A DNA stretch of 5,698 nucleotides. Origin: Alphaproteobacteria bacterium. Lineage in GTDB: Bacteria > Pseudomonadota > Alphaproteobacteria > Rhizobiales > Xanthobacteraceae. Position 1 is the first letter of the stretch; the number at the start of each line of letters is the position of its first letter. The DNA is taken from assembly GCA_005883445.1 (NCBI GenBank), contig VAZL01000551.1:1-5698 (forward strand), given 5' to 3'. Position numbers and translations under genes: made by a program. Positions 1 to 5,698 of this stretch are shown here, piece by piece. The notes under the pieces were generated by a model. That model saw only the letters and a list, made by a program, of their open reading frames with translations. It did not search any database and was not told the DNA's origin.

Positions 1-71
1 TGGCGTGGCGCGAATCTGTTATTGTGCACCTGGACTAACTACATGATCTGGAACGCGTAAAGGGCGTCAAG

Positions 72-677
72 ATGAGCAAGTCTGTTAGCCTTAGGGATGT
101 GCCCGGCAAGTTTCTTGATCAGCGCAAGTGGCGCGCTCTTCGGAAGTTTACCTCCCAGGAGCTGATTGCGCTGACTTACATCAACGCGCCATATCTCGAC
201 GAAGACAATTCGGGGAATTTCTTTTGGGACCGTCTTAGATCGGGCGAGGATGCCATCCGTTGCTACCACACCGGGAGATCTTTGCTGCAACAGTGCAGAC
301 AGTTTCTGAATGCAGGGCGATTGGTAGCATCAGGGGTCGACCGAAGTTCCGGCGCAAGAAGGACCATATCCGCAAGTGAATGGGTCAACCTTTGGCCGAT
401 GTTTGCGACGAACACGGCGACCGGGCCGGATCAAGTCTTTGACGATATCAAAGTTTTTCAAGCGGAACGCCGGAATACATCTCAAGAGACATTATCTTCC
501 GAATGCGTCGCTTGGCTGAAGGAACAACGGACCGCTGGTCCGGGCGAAAAGAAGACGACGCTTTACGAGTATGCCCGCCGCAGGTTTGGAAACAGCCTAA
601 CACACGCCATATTTGACGCGGCGTATCTGGCTGCTTTTGCGCGCCGCCGTGGGAGGCCAAAGAAATCCTCTATCTGA
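72..677 (+). CDS. hypothetical protein with basic AT-hook-like C-terminus
   Basis: I do not recognise a named family for this 201-residue protein. No signal peptide or membrane segment is visible, so it is probably cytoplasmic. The N-terminal third is mixed helical sequence containing an acidic patch (YLDEDNSG, residues 41-48). The middle carries AGRLVASGVDRSSGARRTIS (81-100) followed by SEWVNLWP. The last third (about 145-190) looks helical and ends in a basic tail, RRRGRPKK (191-198), which resembles an AT-hook core (RGRP). This suggests nucleic-acid binding, but only by inference. ATG at 72 is the first usable start after an in-frame stop at 36-38, and AAAGGG at 59-64 lies 7 bases upstream as a plausible ribosome binding site. 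It points the same way as the methylase-terminase operon, 126 bases away, and may be an accessory or regulatory gene of the same element. Its base composition looks less GC-rich than that of the recombinase. Confidence 0.75.
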   Translation: MSKSVSLRDVPGKFLDQRKWRALRKFTSQELIALTYINAPYLDEDNSGNFFWDRLRSGEDAIRCYHTGRSLLQQCRQFLNAGRLVASGVDRSSGARRTISASEWVNLWPMFATNTATGPDQVFDDIKVFQAERRNTSQETLSSECVAWLKEQRTAGPGEKKTTLYEYARRRFGNSLTHAIFDAAYLAAFARRRGRPKKSSI

Positions 678-687
678 TCACAAAGAT

Positions 688-703
688 AAAATCGTCGATT
701 TTT
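688..703. repeat. AT-rich inverted repeat, possible weak terminator or operator
   Basis: AAAATCG (688-694) and CGATTTT (696-702) form an inverted repeat around one central base. As RNA this gives about six pairs closed by a three-base loop, ending in a run of five T (699-703). It begins 10 bases after the stop of the 201-residue gene, where a terminator would fit. However, the stem is short and mostly A-T pairs, so it would be weak. It could equally be a protein-binding palindrome in front of the methylase operon. Confidence 0.25.
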
Positions 704-755
704 GCCATCTAGCTTTGCTGCAGATTCGGTGCTGAAACCTGGCCGCTAATCTGGG

Positions 756-788
756 AAAGGAGTCGCTTTGCGGCGCACCTTCTCATAA
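756..788 (+). promoter_or_regulatory. strong Shine-Dalgarno site followed by a six-codon minicistron in the methylase leader
   Basis: AAAGGAG at 756-762 is the best match to a ribosome binding site that I see in the window. Five bases later comes TTG (768-770), which opens a six-codon frame (MRRTFS) ending at TAA 786-788. That frame is the same phase as the methylase ATG at 804, only 15 bases further on. The methylase start itself has only a poor, close AAGG (798-801). The site may be a leader peptide, a ribosome landing site for re-initiation at 804, or a coincidence. Translation of the minicistron is not shown by sequence alone. Confidence 0.3.
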
Positions 789-803
789 CAGCGGCATAAG
801 GCG

Positions 804-2144
804 ATGCGTGGTTCAGTTCGCATACAAAATTCCTCTCTGGAAGGTAAAGTTACCTTCCTTCCGATAAGTGCTTTGGCGACCAATCCGAGGAATGCCCGGA
901 CGCATTCACCGCGGCAAATCCAAGAGATCGCGCGTTCCATCGAGAGGTTTGGCTTCAATAATCCAGTCCTAATCGACGAACGCAATCAGATCCTCGCGGG
1001 CCATGGCCGCGTAGAAGCTGCCAAGCTGCTCGGTCGCAAAAGGGTGCCGACCCTGCGCATCGGCCACCTCAGCGACCAGGATAAACGCGCCTTTGTAATC
1101 GCTGACAACAGACTTGCCGAAAAGGCCGGCTGGGACCCGGAAATTCTGGCCATCGAATTACAAGGTCTCATCGAGTTGGACTTTGATGTGGAATTGATCG
1201 GCTTCAGCATTCCCGAGGTCGAGATGATCTTGGATGCGGCCAGCCCGCCCGCCAATAATACGGCCGATGATGAGATTCCGGACGTTACGCCAAGTCGCAT
1301 CGTCAGCAAGCCAAACGACTTGTGGATCCTTGGTGAACACCGGCTCATTTGTGGTGACGCTCGTCGGCGGGAGTCGTTCACAGCACTGCTGTCCGGCGAG
1401 GCCGCCAGGCTTGCTTTTATAGACCCACCTTACAACGTGCCGATTCGCGGCCACGTCTCCGGCAAGGGCCGAATCAAACACCGAGAATTTGTGCAGGCCA
1501 GCGGCGAGAAAACATCCGCGCAGTTTGCAAAATTCCTCGAAGATGCTTTAGGCCTGCTCGCCGAACACTCCGCGGACGGCGCAATCCACTTCGTGTGCAC
1601 GGATTGGCGCCATCTGGATGAGATGCTGACCGCCGGCCGGCGCGTCTACCCGGAGCTCAAGAACCTTGTCGTTTGGAATAAAACCAATTGCGGCATGGGG
1701 TCGTTCTACCGCAGCCAGCACGAACTGATCTTTGTCTGGAAGCACGGCCGCGGCAAGCACATGAACAATATCGAGCTCGGACAACATGGACGTAACCGCA
1801 GCAATGTCTGGACCTATGCCGGGGCGAACGTGTTCGGTGCAGATCGGCTCGATGAGCTTGCCATGCACCCCACGGTCAAGCCGGTCGCGCTCGTAGCCGA
1901 CGCCATCCGGGACTGCTCCCGCCGCGGCGATCTCGTCCTCGACAGCTTTGGCGGCAGCGGCACGACTCTTATCGCCTGCGAAAGGACCAACCGGCAAGCG
2001 CGCTTGATCGAGCTCGACCCGATCTACTGCGATCAAATTGTTCGGCGCTGGCAGAAGCTTACGGGACGAAAGGCCGTGCAGGCGGTCACCGGTGTGGCGT
2101 TCGATCACGCTAACAAATCCCACAATGCCGACGGCCGCTCATGA
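804..2144 (+). CDS. ParB-domain / DNA methyltransferase fusion (beta-class, probable N6-adenine)
   Basis: This 446-residue enzyme is predicted to transfer a methyl group from S-adenosylmethionine to DNA bases. Residues about 15-120 form a ParB/Spo0J-type N-terminal domain: VTFLPISALATNPRNARTH, then GHGR (66-69) followed by VEAAKLLG, the hallmark ParB box. Residues about 170-430 form the methylase. Catalytic motif IV is DPPY (207-210), and the SAM-binding motif I FGGSG (382-386) comes after it in LDSFGGSGTT. Motif IV before motif I is the beta-class order, as in CcrM-type enzymes, and DPPY favours adenine N6. The recognition sequence cannot be read from the protein. ATG 804 is chosen because the nearest upstream in-frame start (TTG 768) is cut off by TAA 786-788. 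The stop overlaps the next gene by four bases (ATGA). No restriction nuclease gene is nearby, so it looks like an orphan methylase of a phage-type element. It contains no separate ParB helix-turn-helix domain, so it is unlikely to be a partition protein. Confidence 0.9.
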   Translation: MRGSVRIQNSSLEGKVTFLPISALATNPRNARTHSPRQIQEIARSIERFGFNNPVLIDERNQILAGHGRVEAAKLLGRKRVPTLRIGHLSDQDKRAFVIADNRLAEKAGWDPEILAIELQGLIELDFDVELIGFSIPEVEMILDAASPPANNTADDEIPDVTPSRIVSKPNDLWILGEHRLICGDARRRESFTALLSGEAARLAFIDPPYNVPIRGHVSGKGRIKHREFVQASGEKTSAQFAKFLEDALGLLAEHSADGAIHFVCTDWRHLDEMLTAGRRVYPELKNLVVWNKTNCGMGSFYRSQHELIFVWKHGRGKHMNNIELGQHGRNRSNVWTYAGANVFGADRLDELAMHPTVKPVALVADAIRDCSRRGDLVLDSFGGSGTTLIACERTNRQARLIELDPIYCDQIVRRWQKLTGRKAVQAVTGVAFDHANKSHNADGRS

Positions 2145-2593
2145 GTCGAAGACGTGGATCGGTGGACACAGCGCGCACGAAGAAAGGCGACGCGCCCGCC
2201 AGAGGAAAGCCCGACCGGGCCTACGTCGTCGGGTATGGACGCCCGCCCACCGAGTCGCGGTTTCAGCCGGGTACCTCAGGTAATCCGAGGGGTCGAAGGA
2301 AGGGCAGTAAAAATCTCAAAACTCTGATCCGGAAAGCACTGACGGCGAGTATTTCTATTCGAGAGGGTACCAAGACCCGGTGGGTCAGCAAGATCGAAGG
2401 CGTGGTGCTGCATCAGCTACAAAGCGCGCTCAAGGGTGATGATCGATCCGCAATGGCCGTCATTAAGATGGCAATGCAAATGGGCCTGCTCGAAGAGCCG
2501 GCCAGCAACGCTGTCGAGGATACCGCGTTAAGCGGGGCCGATGAGCGCATTCTTGAAGAACTTCTAGGCCGCCATAGCGCCAAACGTCGATGA
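2141..2593 (+). CDS. DUF5681 domain protein, candidate small terminase subunit
   Basis: This is a 150-residue basic protein. The start overlaps the methylase stop (ATGA, 2141-2144) and the stop overlaps the terminase start (ATGA, 2590-2593), so the three genes are very probably translationally coupled. The first 35 residues are basic and likely disordered. Residues 38-60 carry the DUF5681 signature: ESRFQPGTSGNPRGRRKGSK, with FQPG at 41-44 and GNPRGRRKG at 47-55. The usual version I recall has GRPKG, and here the proline is replaced by arginine. A mostly helical part follows (about 60-118), including IEGVVLHQLQSALKGDDRSAMAVIKMAMQMG. The final 30 residues are acidic and then end in basic AKRR. 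The domain has no established biochemical function that I know of. Its position directly before a large terminase gene is where phages keep the small, DNA-recognising terminase subunit, and the basic GNPxGRxKG segment would suit DNA binding. That role is inference. No other small terminase candidate is visible. Confidence 0.85.
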   Translation: MSRRRGSVDTARTKKGDAPARGKPDRAYVVGYGRPPTESRFQPGTSGNPRGRRKGSKNLKTLIRKALTASISIREGTKTRWVSKIEGVVLHQLQSALKGDDRSAMAVIKMAMQMGLLEEPASNAVEDTALSGADERILEELLGRHSAKRR

Positions 2594-4137
2594 ACAGCCG
2601 CAGGTCAGTAAAGGCGAACTTGATGACCCCGGGTCAGGAACCCGCTCAGGCTCTTATTGCCAAGCTCAGCCCTGAGGGTCGGCGCCGATATGTCGATTTG
2701 ATACTAGCACGGGATTTTTCCGCCTTCGTCACGAAGGTGTTCGAGACCGTGTCGCCCGGCGATGTGTACCTTCCGAACTGGCACATCGATGCCATGACGT
2801 ATGCGGCCGGACGTGTGATGGATGGGACGATCAAGCGGCTGATCACAACCGTACCGCCCCGCCATCTCAAATCCATCGTTTTCTCGGTTGCCCTGCCCGC
2901 CTTTCTTCTCGGACGCGATCCGACCAATCGCATCATATGCGTGAGTTATAGCAGCGAACTTGCCGTGAAACACGCGAATGACTTTCGCGCTGTCATGACT
3001 GCTGAGTGGTATCGGCGCGTTTTTCCTGCAACCAAAATCAGCCGGGAGAAGGACACCCAGTACGAGACCATGACCACCGCCCGCGGCTACCGTTATGCCA
3101 CATCGTTGCACGGAACCTTGACGGGGCGCGGCGCGGACCTCATCGTACTGGACGATCCACAAAAGCCGGACGAGGCGTTATCGGAAGCGCATCGCAACAG
3201 TGCTGGCCAATGGTTCGATACCACCCTTCTCTCTCGCCTCGATTCGAAGTCCGACGGCGCGGTGGTGATCGTCATGCAGCGGCTGCATGAAGACGATTTG
3301 GCTGGCCGCCTGCTCGAAAAGGGCGGATGGCCTCACCTCAAGATCCCGGCCATTGCGGAGCAGGACGAGCGTATTCCGATCGGCCCGAGACGCATTTATA
3401 GGAGAAAAGCCGGCACCGTGATCGATCCACGACGTGAATCGCTGGAAGACCTTGAGCGCTTGAAACAGCAAATGTCCGAACTGTTCTTTTCGGCGCAGTA
3501 TCAGCAGGAGCCGATTCCCCTTGCCGGCAACATCATCAAGGCGGAGTGGTTCAAGGAATACGAGATCGCTCCAGCTTATAGCAATAACGATCTTCTGATT
3601 ATCAGTCTCGATACCGCGATGAAAGGCACGCCACTGGCCGACTATTCCGTTGCTACGGTCTGGCTCGCCCGCGGTGACCACAGCTACCTGCTCGATCTGT
3701 GGCGCGAGCGCGTCGATTATCCCGACCTCAAGCGTGCCGTATCGCGGCTTCGCGAGAAGTACGCCGGGGCGGCGCTCTTGGTCGAAGACAAGGGTTCCGG
3801 GACAAGCCTGATCCAAGATCTCAGAGCGGAAAACCGAGCCGTTATCGGGATAAACCCGGAAGGAGACAAGCTGACACGCGCCGCCAAGACCTCGGCGCAA
3901 TTCGAGGCCGGCGCGGTATTCTTCCCCAAGGCGGCGCCTTGGCTCAGCGGGCTCAAGGCCGAGCTACTCGGTTTTCCCAATGTCAGGTATGACGATCAGG
4001 TCGATTCGGTTACACAGGCACTGGCTTGGATCGAGAAAAGAAAACAGAGCTATGCCCCGACAGTTTGTCCGGTTCTCGTTCGTGTTCACAACCCATATCG
4101 GGAGGCGTTCCCGGATTATCGCGACGTTCCCCTATAA
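2590..4137 (+). CDS. terL: phage terminase large subunit (packaging ATPase-nuclease)
   Basis: This is the DNA-packaging motor of tailed phages: it cuts concatemeric DNA and pumps it into a prohead using ATP. The 515-residue length is normal for the family. The N-terminal ATPase half has a degenerate Walker A, TVPPRHLKS (87-95). Walker B is LIVLDDP (184-190), and the coupling segment VMQRLHEDDLAGRLL is at 228-242. The C-terminal RNase H-like nuclease half shows the expected acidic residues: D341 in ISLDTAMKG, E399-D400 in LLVEDKGSG, and D468/D469/D472 in YDDQVDSVTQAL. No frameshift or internal stop is seen, so the gene appears intact. The start at 2590 overlaps the DUF5681 stop, which favours coupling. 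However, ATG 2623 (residue 12) has a better ribosome binding site (AAAGG at 2610-2614), so the true N-terminus may be 11 residues shorter. What is missing is notable: no portal, protease or capsid gene follows, and the next gene is a convergent recombinase. Confidence 0.93.
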   Translation: MNSRRSVKANLMTPGQEPAQALIAKLSPEGRRRYVDLILARDFSAFVTKVFETVSPGDVYLPNWHIDAMTYAAGRVMDGTIKRLITTVPPRHLKSIVFSVALPAFLLGRDPTNRIICVSYSSELAVKHANDFRAVMTAEWYRRVFPATKISREKDTQYETMTTARGYRYATSLHGTLTGRGADLIVLDDPQKPDEALSEAHRNSAGQWFDTTLLSRLDSKSDGAVVIVMQRLHEDDLAGRLLEKGGWPHLKIPAIAEQDERIPIGPRRIYRRKAGTVIDPRRESLEDLERLKQQMSELFFSAQYQQEPIPLAGNIIKAEWFKEYEIAPAYSNNDLLIISLDTAMKGTPLADYSVATVWLARGDHSYLLDLWRERVDYPDLKRAVSRLREKYAGAALLVEDKGSGTSLIQDLRAENRAVIGINPEGDKLTRAAKTSAQFEAGAVFFPKAAPWLSGLKAELLGFPNVRYDDQVDSVTQALAWIEKRKQSYAPTVCPVLVRVHNPYREAFPDYRDVPL

Positions 4138-4200
4138 CCGGTTGGGTTTCGGGGGCTGTCACTCAAGGCGCTCGAGACACCGAAGAGCGGGCGCAGCGGA

Positions 4201-4220
4201 CATCGCCGGCGATGCGCCGG
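4201..4220. repeat. GC-rich palindrome between convergent genes
   Basis: CATCGCCGGCGATG (4201-4214) is a perfect 14-base palindrome. It overlaps a second dyad, CCGGCG-ATG-CGCCGG (4206-4220), a six-pair GC stem with a three-base loop. The pair sits just past the end of the recombinase tail and about 64 bases past the terminase stop. A bidirectional stop signal would fit here, but no T-run follows on either strand, so an intrinsic terminator is not well supported. A protein-binding site is the alternative. Confidence 0.25.
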
Positions 4221-4222
4221 AA

Positions 4223-4597
4223 TTAGTACTGGAAGGGCACCGAAGTGCCTACTCGCCGCTCCTGCTCAGCCCAGCAATAGGGCAGCGCGCGGGCGAGCTT
4301 TGTGAGGGTGAGATCGGCAGGCGCGGTGCCCTCGAGCAGTGCCGACACGATCCGGGGTGAGACGAAGGCGAGCGGCGCCAGCAGGCTGATGTGCCGCTCG
4401 GCCTTTCCTTCCCGCCGGGCGATGACGACGAAACTGGCGACGCGGCCGTGCGCCAAATCGTCGATCCATTGGCGGGCCTTGGCGATCGCAATCAGGAGCG
4501 CCTCGCGGCGGTTAGCTCTGATCGGCGTGTTGTGCGCGGGCACATGGATGATGCCCTTAACGGCGGCGGGGACAGGGCTGGTCCAGGGGACCGTCAT
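4223..4597 (-). CDS. detached C-terminal segment of the serine recombinase (out of frame)
   Basis: This is a 124-residue open frame on the minus strand that overlaps the last 41 bases of the recombinase frame. It does not look like an independent gene. Its ATG (4595-4597) has no convincing ribosome binding site, and the preceding codon in its own frame is TAA. Its sequence reads like the tail that normally ends large serine recombinases of this type: TVPWTSP (2-8), then IRANRREALLIAIAKARQWI (26-45). A helix-turn-helix-like stretch, REGKAERHISLLAPLAF (62-78), follows, and then ADLTLTKLARALP (94-106). I recognise this arrangement from memory of such recombinases and have not searched for it. 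Joining it to the upstream frame needs a single +1 shift near 4598 and would give at least 490 residues in the window. The likely reading is therefore a broken recombinase gene, with sequencing error or translational frameshifting as alternatives. A separately made small DNA-binding protein is possible but less likely. Confidence 0.7.
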   Translation of the reverse strand: MTVPWTSPVPAAVKGIIHVPAHNTPIRANRREALLIAIAKARQWIDDLAHGRVASFVVIARREGKAERHISLLAPLAFVSPRIVSALLEGTAPADLTLTKLARALPYCWAEQERRVGTSVPFQY

Positions 4598-5698
4598 TTA
4601 CAGGGTGGTCGGCTTGCCTGGGCTCGATGGGTTCGGGCAGCCGAAGCTCGAGATGGTTCGGGGTCAATGTCACACGCTCGAGATGGCGCTCGAGGAGGTC
4701 GCGATCATTGTCGGACAATCGCTCCCCGGCCCCGCAGGCGTTGAGGTGCTTGCACAGCGCCGTAACGACAAGCGCCTCAATCTCTGCAGCGGGAACGCGG
4801 CTGATTAATCCGCTTGGCTGGGGCTTCCTCTGCAGCACGGCCTGAGAGACGTAATAGCGGTAGCGGACGCCACCCTTGTTGGCATGCGTTGGACTCATGC
4901 GGTTGCCCCGATTGTCAAAGAGGCGACCGCTCAGGATGGCGGGCGCGCCCCATAGCCGGCAGCGCCGCGCCACTGCCTGGGCTGTGAGCTTGGCCTGCAC
5001 CGCCTCGAACAGCGCGAAATCGAGAATGGGCTCGTGCTCACCGCGGTGAACCTCGCCCCGGTAGACCACCTCGCCGATATAGAAGCGGTTCTTGAGCAGA
5101 TAAGCGAGCGCCCCTACGCCAAAGCGGCGCCCGCCGAGGGTCCGGCCGTTCGAGAGCTGCCGCGGCTTGCTGCGAATGCCCCGACAATCGAGGTCCTCCG
5201 CCAGCGCGCGGATGGAGCCAAGCTCCAGATAGCGGCCAAAGATCGTTCGAACCGACGCAGCCTCGGCTTCGACCACAACGATCTTCTTATCTACGGCCGC
5301 GTAGCCGAGCGGCACCGGGCCACCGACCCAAATGCCTTTGCGCTTAGAGGCCGCGATCTTGTCGCGCACCCGCTCGCCGATTAGCTCGCGTTCGAACTGG
5401 GCAAAGGACAGCAGCACATTCAGCGTGAGCCGCCCCATGCTGGAGCTGGTGTTGAACGACTGCGTGACGGATACGAACGACACGCTGTGCGTGTCGAACA
5501 GCTCGATCAGCTTGGCAAAATCCGCCAGCGAGCGAGTAAGACGGTCGACTTTGTAGACCACCACAGTATCGATTTTGCGGGCACGGACATCCGCCAGGAG
5601 CGCCTGCAGGGCTCGCCGTTCCAGCGAGGCCCCGGAGAGCCCGCCGTCATCATAATGGTCGGATACAAGCCGCCAACCTTCGGATGCTTGGCTCTTGA
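4557..5698 (-). CDS. large serine recombinase, N-terminus beyond window edge, frameshifted near its C-terminus
   Basis: This is a resolvase/invertase-family site-specific recombinase of the large type used for integration and excision of mobile elements. The frame is open through the right edge. The 379 visible residues begin inside the catalytic domain, so the nucleophilic serine, expected in a YxRVS-type motif near the start, is outside the window. Visible catalytic-domain signatures, counted from the first full codon at 5696, are DDGGLSGASLERRALQALL (16-34), VVVYKVDRLTRSL (45-57) and SFAQFERELIGERVRDKI (97-114). The recombinase domain begins around GGPVPLGY (125-132) and includes ALAYLLKNRFYIGEVVYRGE (196-215). 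The following zinc-ribbon-like region (about 253-300: LSGRLFDNRGNRMSPTHANK and YRYYVS) lacks CxxC pairs. A start at GTG 5564 would omit clearly homologous catalytic residues and is rejected. The frame stops at 4557-4559 with an unrelated-looking tail (NDGPLDQPCPRRR) because of an apparent +1 shift near 4598. The natural C-terminus continues in the 4223-4597 frame. The gene converges on the terminase operon. Confidence 0.88.
   Translation of the reverse strand, partial: KSQASEGWRLVSDHYDDGGLSGASLERRALQALLADVRARKIDTVVVYKVDRLTRSLADFAKLIELFDTHSVSFVSVTQSFNTSSSMGRLTLNVLLSFAQFERELIGERVRDKIAASKRKGIWVGGPVPLGYAAVDKKIVVVEAEAASVRTIFGRYLELGSIRALAEDLDCRGIRSKPRQLSNGRTLGGRRFGVGALAYLLKNRFYIGEVVYRGEVHRGEHEPILDFALFEAVQAKLTAQAVARRCRLWGAPAILSGRLFDNRGNRMSPTHANKGGVRYRYYVSQAVLQRKPQPSGLISRVPAAEIEALVVTALCKHLNACGAGERLSDNDRDLLERHLERVTLTPNHLELRLPEPIEPRQADHPVNDGPLDQPCPRRR
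4595..4601 (-). other. apparent +1 frameshift site in the recombinase gene
   Basis: On the minus strand this reads GTAAATG. The main recombinase frame uses GTA-AAT-GAC and runs into a stop 14 codons later. Dropping one A from the AAA run (4597-4599) gives GTA-ATG-ACG and continues cleanly into the 124-residue tail frame. The shift cannot lie upstream of 4598, because the tail frame has TAA at 4598-4600, and it must lie before the stop at 4557. A short A-run is a usual place for a one-base slip, either in evolution or in sequencing. Confidence 0.6.

Noticed and set aside
1..60. Possible 3' end of an upstream gene (frame 1 open from the edge to TAA 58-60, or frame 3 to TAA 36-38)
   Set aside because: Both frames are too short to choose between, and neither peptide (about 19 or 11 residues) is recognisable. 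A gene ending here is possible but cannot be supported.
528..542. Inverted repeat CGGACC-GCT-GGTCCG
   Set aside because: It is a short stem inside the 201-residue gene with no U-run, so it is most likely a chance effect of coding sequence.
678..803. Sigma-70 type promoter in the gap before the methylase
   Set aside because: TTGCCA (702-707) and TTGCTG (715-720) resemble -35 boxes, but neither has a convincing -10 box at normal spacing.
1548..2123. 191-codon open frame on the minus strand
   Set aside because: It is opposite the methylase catalytic half, including motif I. No family signature or start signal is seen, and it is explained by codon bias of the real gene.
3178..3900. 240-codon open frame on the minus strand
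   Set aside because: It lies wholly inside the terminase gene, opposite a chain with clear ATPase and nuclease motifs. Its translation shows no recognisable domain, so it is a shadow of GC-rich coding sequence.
4302..4808. 168-codon open frame on the plus strand
   Set aside because: It is antisense to both recombinase frames, which carry recognisable family sequence, and it has no domain of its own.
5557..5564. GTG 5564 as the recombinase start
   Set aside because: The frame stays open upstream to the window edge and encodes conserved catalytic-domain residues (DDGGLSGASLERRALQ), so the real start lies outside the window.
1..5698. CRISPR array, tRNA or rRNA gene, insertion-sequence inverted repeats, att direct repeats
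   Set aside because: On reading both strands I saw no regularly spaced repeats, cloverleaf-like segment, IS ends or long direct repeats. Short att cores could be missed without a computed self-comparison, and the recombinase attachment site may lie beyond the right edge.

Overview
The window looks like a piece of an integrated mobile element, such as a prophage remnant or phage-derived island, in an alphaproteobacterium. A member of the Hyphomicrobiales (Bradyrhizobium or Rhodopseudomonas type) is my best guess. This rests on the fairly GC-rich sequence, the GC-rich third codon positions, and protein families (ParB-methylase fusion, DUF5681 protein, this long serine recombinase type) that I associate with that group. 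No rRNA, tRNA or housekeeping marker is present, so the taxonomy is inference.

Layout: (1) Bases 1-71 are a short left edge with at most the tail of an unseen gene. (2) 72-677 (+) encodes a 201-residue protein of unknown function with a basic, AT-hook-like C-terminus. (3) 678-803 is a 126-base gap with a small AT-rich inverted repeat and the best ribosome binding site in the window, which oddly precedes a six-codon reading frame. (4) 804-4137 (+) is a tight three-gene block: a ParB-domain/DNA methyltransferase fusion, a DUF5681 protein and a phage terminase large subunit. Both junctions are four-base ATGA stop/start overlaps, so this is almost certainly one translationally coupled operon. (5) 4138-4222 is an 85-base gap between convergent genes, holding a GC-rich palindrome. 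(6) 4223-5698 (-) is a large serine recombinase. Its N-terminus lies beyond the right edge, and its C-terminal tail is in another frame (4223-4597) because of an apparent +1 frameshift near base 4598.

How it may work together: the terminase would cut and translocate DNA, the DUF5681 protein sits where a small terminase subunit would be expected, and the methylase would modify DNA for protection, marking or regulation. The recombinase would be the integration or excision enzyme of this or a neighbouring element. No portal, protease, capsid or tail gene follows the terminase. The packaging block is instead capped by the convergent recombinase, which suggests either a decayed prophage or a self-contained methylase-terminase cassette that moves separately from head genes. 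The frameshift suggests that the recombinase, at least, may be inactive, unless it is a sequencing error.
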